From positions 1 through 64,000 of the forward strand of contig CBIFVZ010000009.1 in NCBI GenBank assembly GCA_966185765.1: a stretch of 64,000 nucleotides of DNA, written 5' to 3'. This DNA comes from CBIFVZ01 sp966185765. GTDB taxonomy: Bacteria > Pseudomonadota > Gammaproteobacteria > Enterobacterales > Enterobacteriaceae. The translations under genes were made by a program, and so were the position numbers. The number at the start of each line of letters is the position of its first letter. Position 1 is the stretch's first letter. The notes beneath the pieces were generated by a model. The model saw nothing but the letters and a program-made list of their open reading frames with translations. It ran no database searches and was not told the origin of the DNA. Shown piece after piece: positions 63,919 to 64,000 of the stretch.

Positions 63919-64000
63919 TCAGTAATGAATTTGCGCGACCTGACGCAGATTATCTGCCGTGGCGCTCGCCAGACCGAAAAACTCCAGATAAGCCGGGATC
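63919..64000 (-). CDS. 3' end of an unidentified gene
   Basis: A minus-strand frame enters at the right edge and stops with TGA at 63919. Its last residues are IPAYLEFFGLASATADNLRQ followed by VAQIHY. The frame is open and the composition protein-like, and a hairpin follows the stop, so a real gene end is likely. I cannot name the family from 27 residues. Confidence 0.5.
   Translation of the reverse strand, partial: IPAYLEFFGLASATADNLRQVAQIHY

Noticed and set aside
1..64000. CRISPR arrays, tRNA or rRNA genes, insertion sequences, integrases, prophage genes
   Set aside because: No regularly spaced repeats, no tRNA-like cloverleaf sequence, no transposase or integrase motifs were noticed on reading.

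Overview
The window reads as chromosomal DNA of a member of the Enterobacteriaceae. Many proteins (AnsP, YncE, YncD, NarU/NarZYWV, MhpABCDFE/R, TreF, YmjA, YaiL, BetIBAT) look like close relatives of the Escherichia coli proteins, judged from memory of those sequences. I cannot fix the genus. No tRNA, rRNA, insertion sequence, integrase or CRISPR array was seen. Two groups of genes that lie far apart in E. coli K-12 (the yncE/yncD/nar/ansP region near 33 min and the mhp/yaiL/bet region near 7-8 min) are brought together here, with treF, ymjA and lineage-specific genes between them.

Layout. 1-1782: a two-partner secretion pair on the minus strand, with the transporter complete and only the first 12 codons of the exoprotein inside the window. 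2105-9968: ydcH, an NfsB-like nitroreductase, asparagine permease ansP, an FMN-dependent 2-hydroxyacid dehydrogenase, a secreted HSL-type esterase and a membrane diguanylate cyclase. 10956-18120: a minus-strand operon (NRAMP-like transporter, PxpA/YcsF, DUF1445, fused KipI-KipA carboxyltransferase-type protein, biotin carboxylase-BCCP) with a divergent GntR/FCD regulator. The operon encodes all the parts of a split urea-carboxylase-like biotin enzyme together with lactam-handling proteins, and is the most interesting metabolic system here. 18160-22364: yncE with a near-perfect Fur box, a small microcin-like peptide gene with a double-glycine-type leader, and the TonB-dependent receptor yncD. 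22685-30814: nitrate transporter narU and the second respiratory nitrate reductase narZYWV. 31112-34568: an autotransporter and a frameshifted, internally deleted solute-binding-protein pseudogene.

34997-42306: the phenylpropionate meta-cleavage pathway mhpABCDFE with the divergent IclR-type activator mhpR and a recognisable MhpR operator. 42449-46415: trehalase treF, ymjA, an RluA-type pseudouridine synthase, yaiL and a cold-shock-domain protein. 46885-49692: two unrecognised genes (a secreted protein and a HEAT-like protein) and a PhzF-family remnant. 49825-52101: a secreted SnoaL-like protein and an ABC-F ATPase. 52284-55844: a three-gene operon for a secreted von Willebrand A protein, a sensor kinase and a response regulator. 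56051-57166: a stand-alone PIN-type nuclease. 57209-63330: the osmoprotectant system betIBA/betT with a BetI operator. 63656-64000: an amphi-Trp small protein and the 3' end of an unidentified gene.

How the genes work together: the nar block gives anaerobic nitrate respiration with its own transporter. mhp takes hydroxyphenylpropionate to pyruvate, succinate and acetyl-CoA, with MhpF and MhpE as the channelled last steps. bet imports choline and oxidises it to glycine betaine. The biotin/Pxp operon probably imports and opens a lactam or amide. The VWA-kinase-regulator operon looks like an envelope-sensing module of unknown stimulus.
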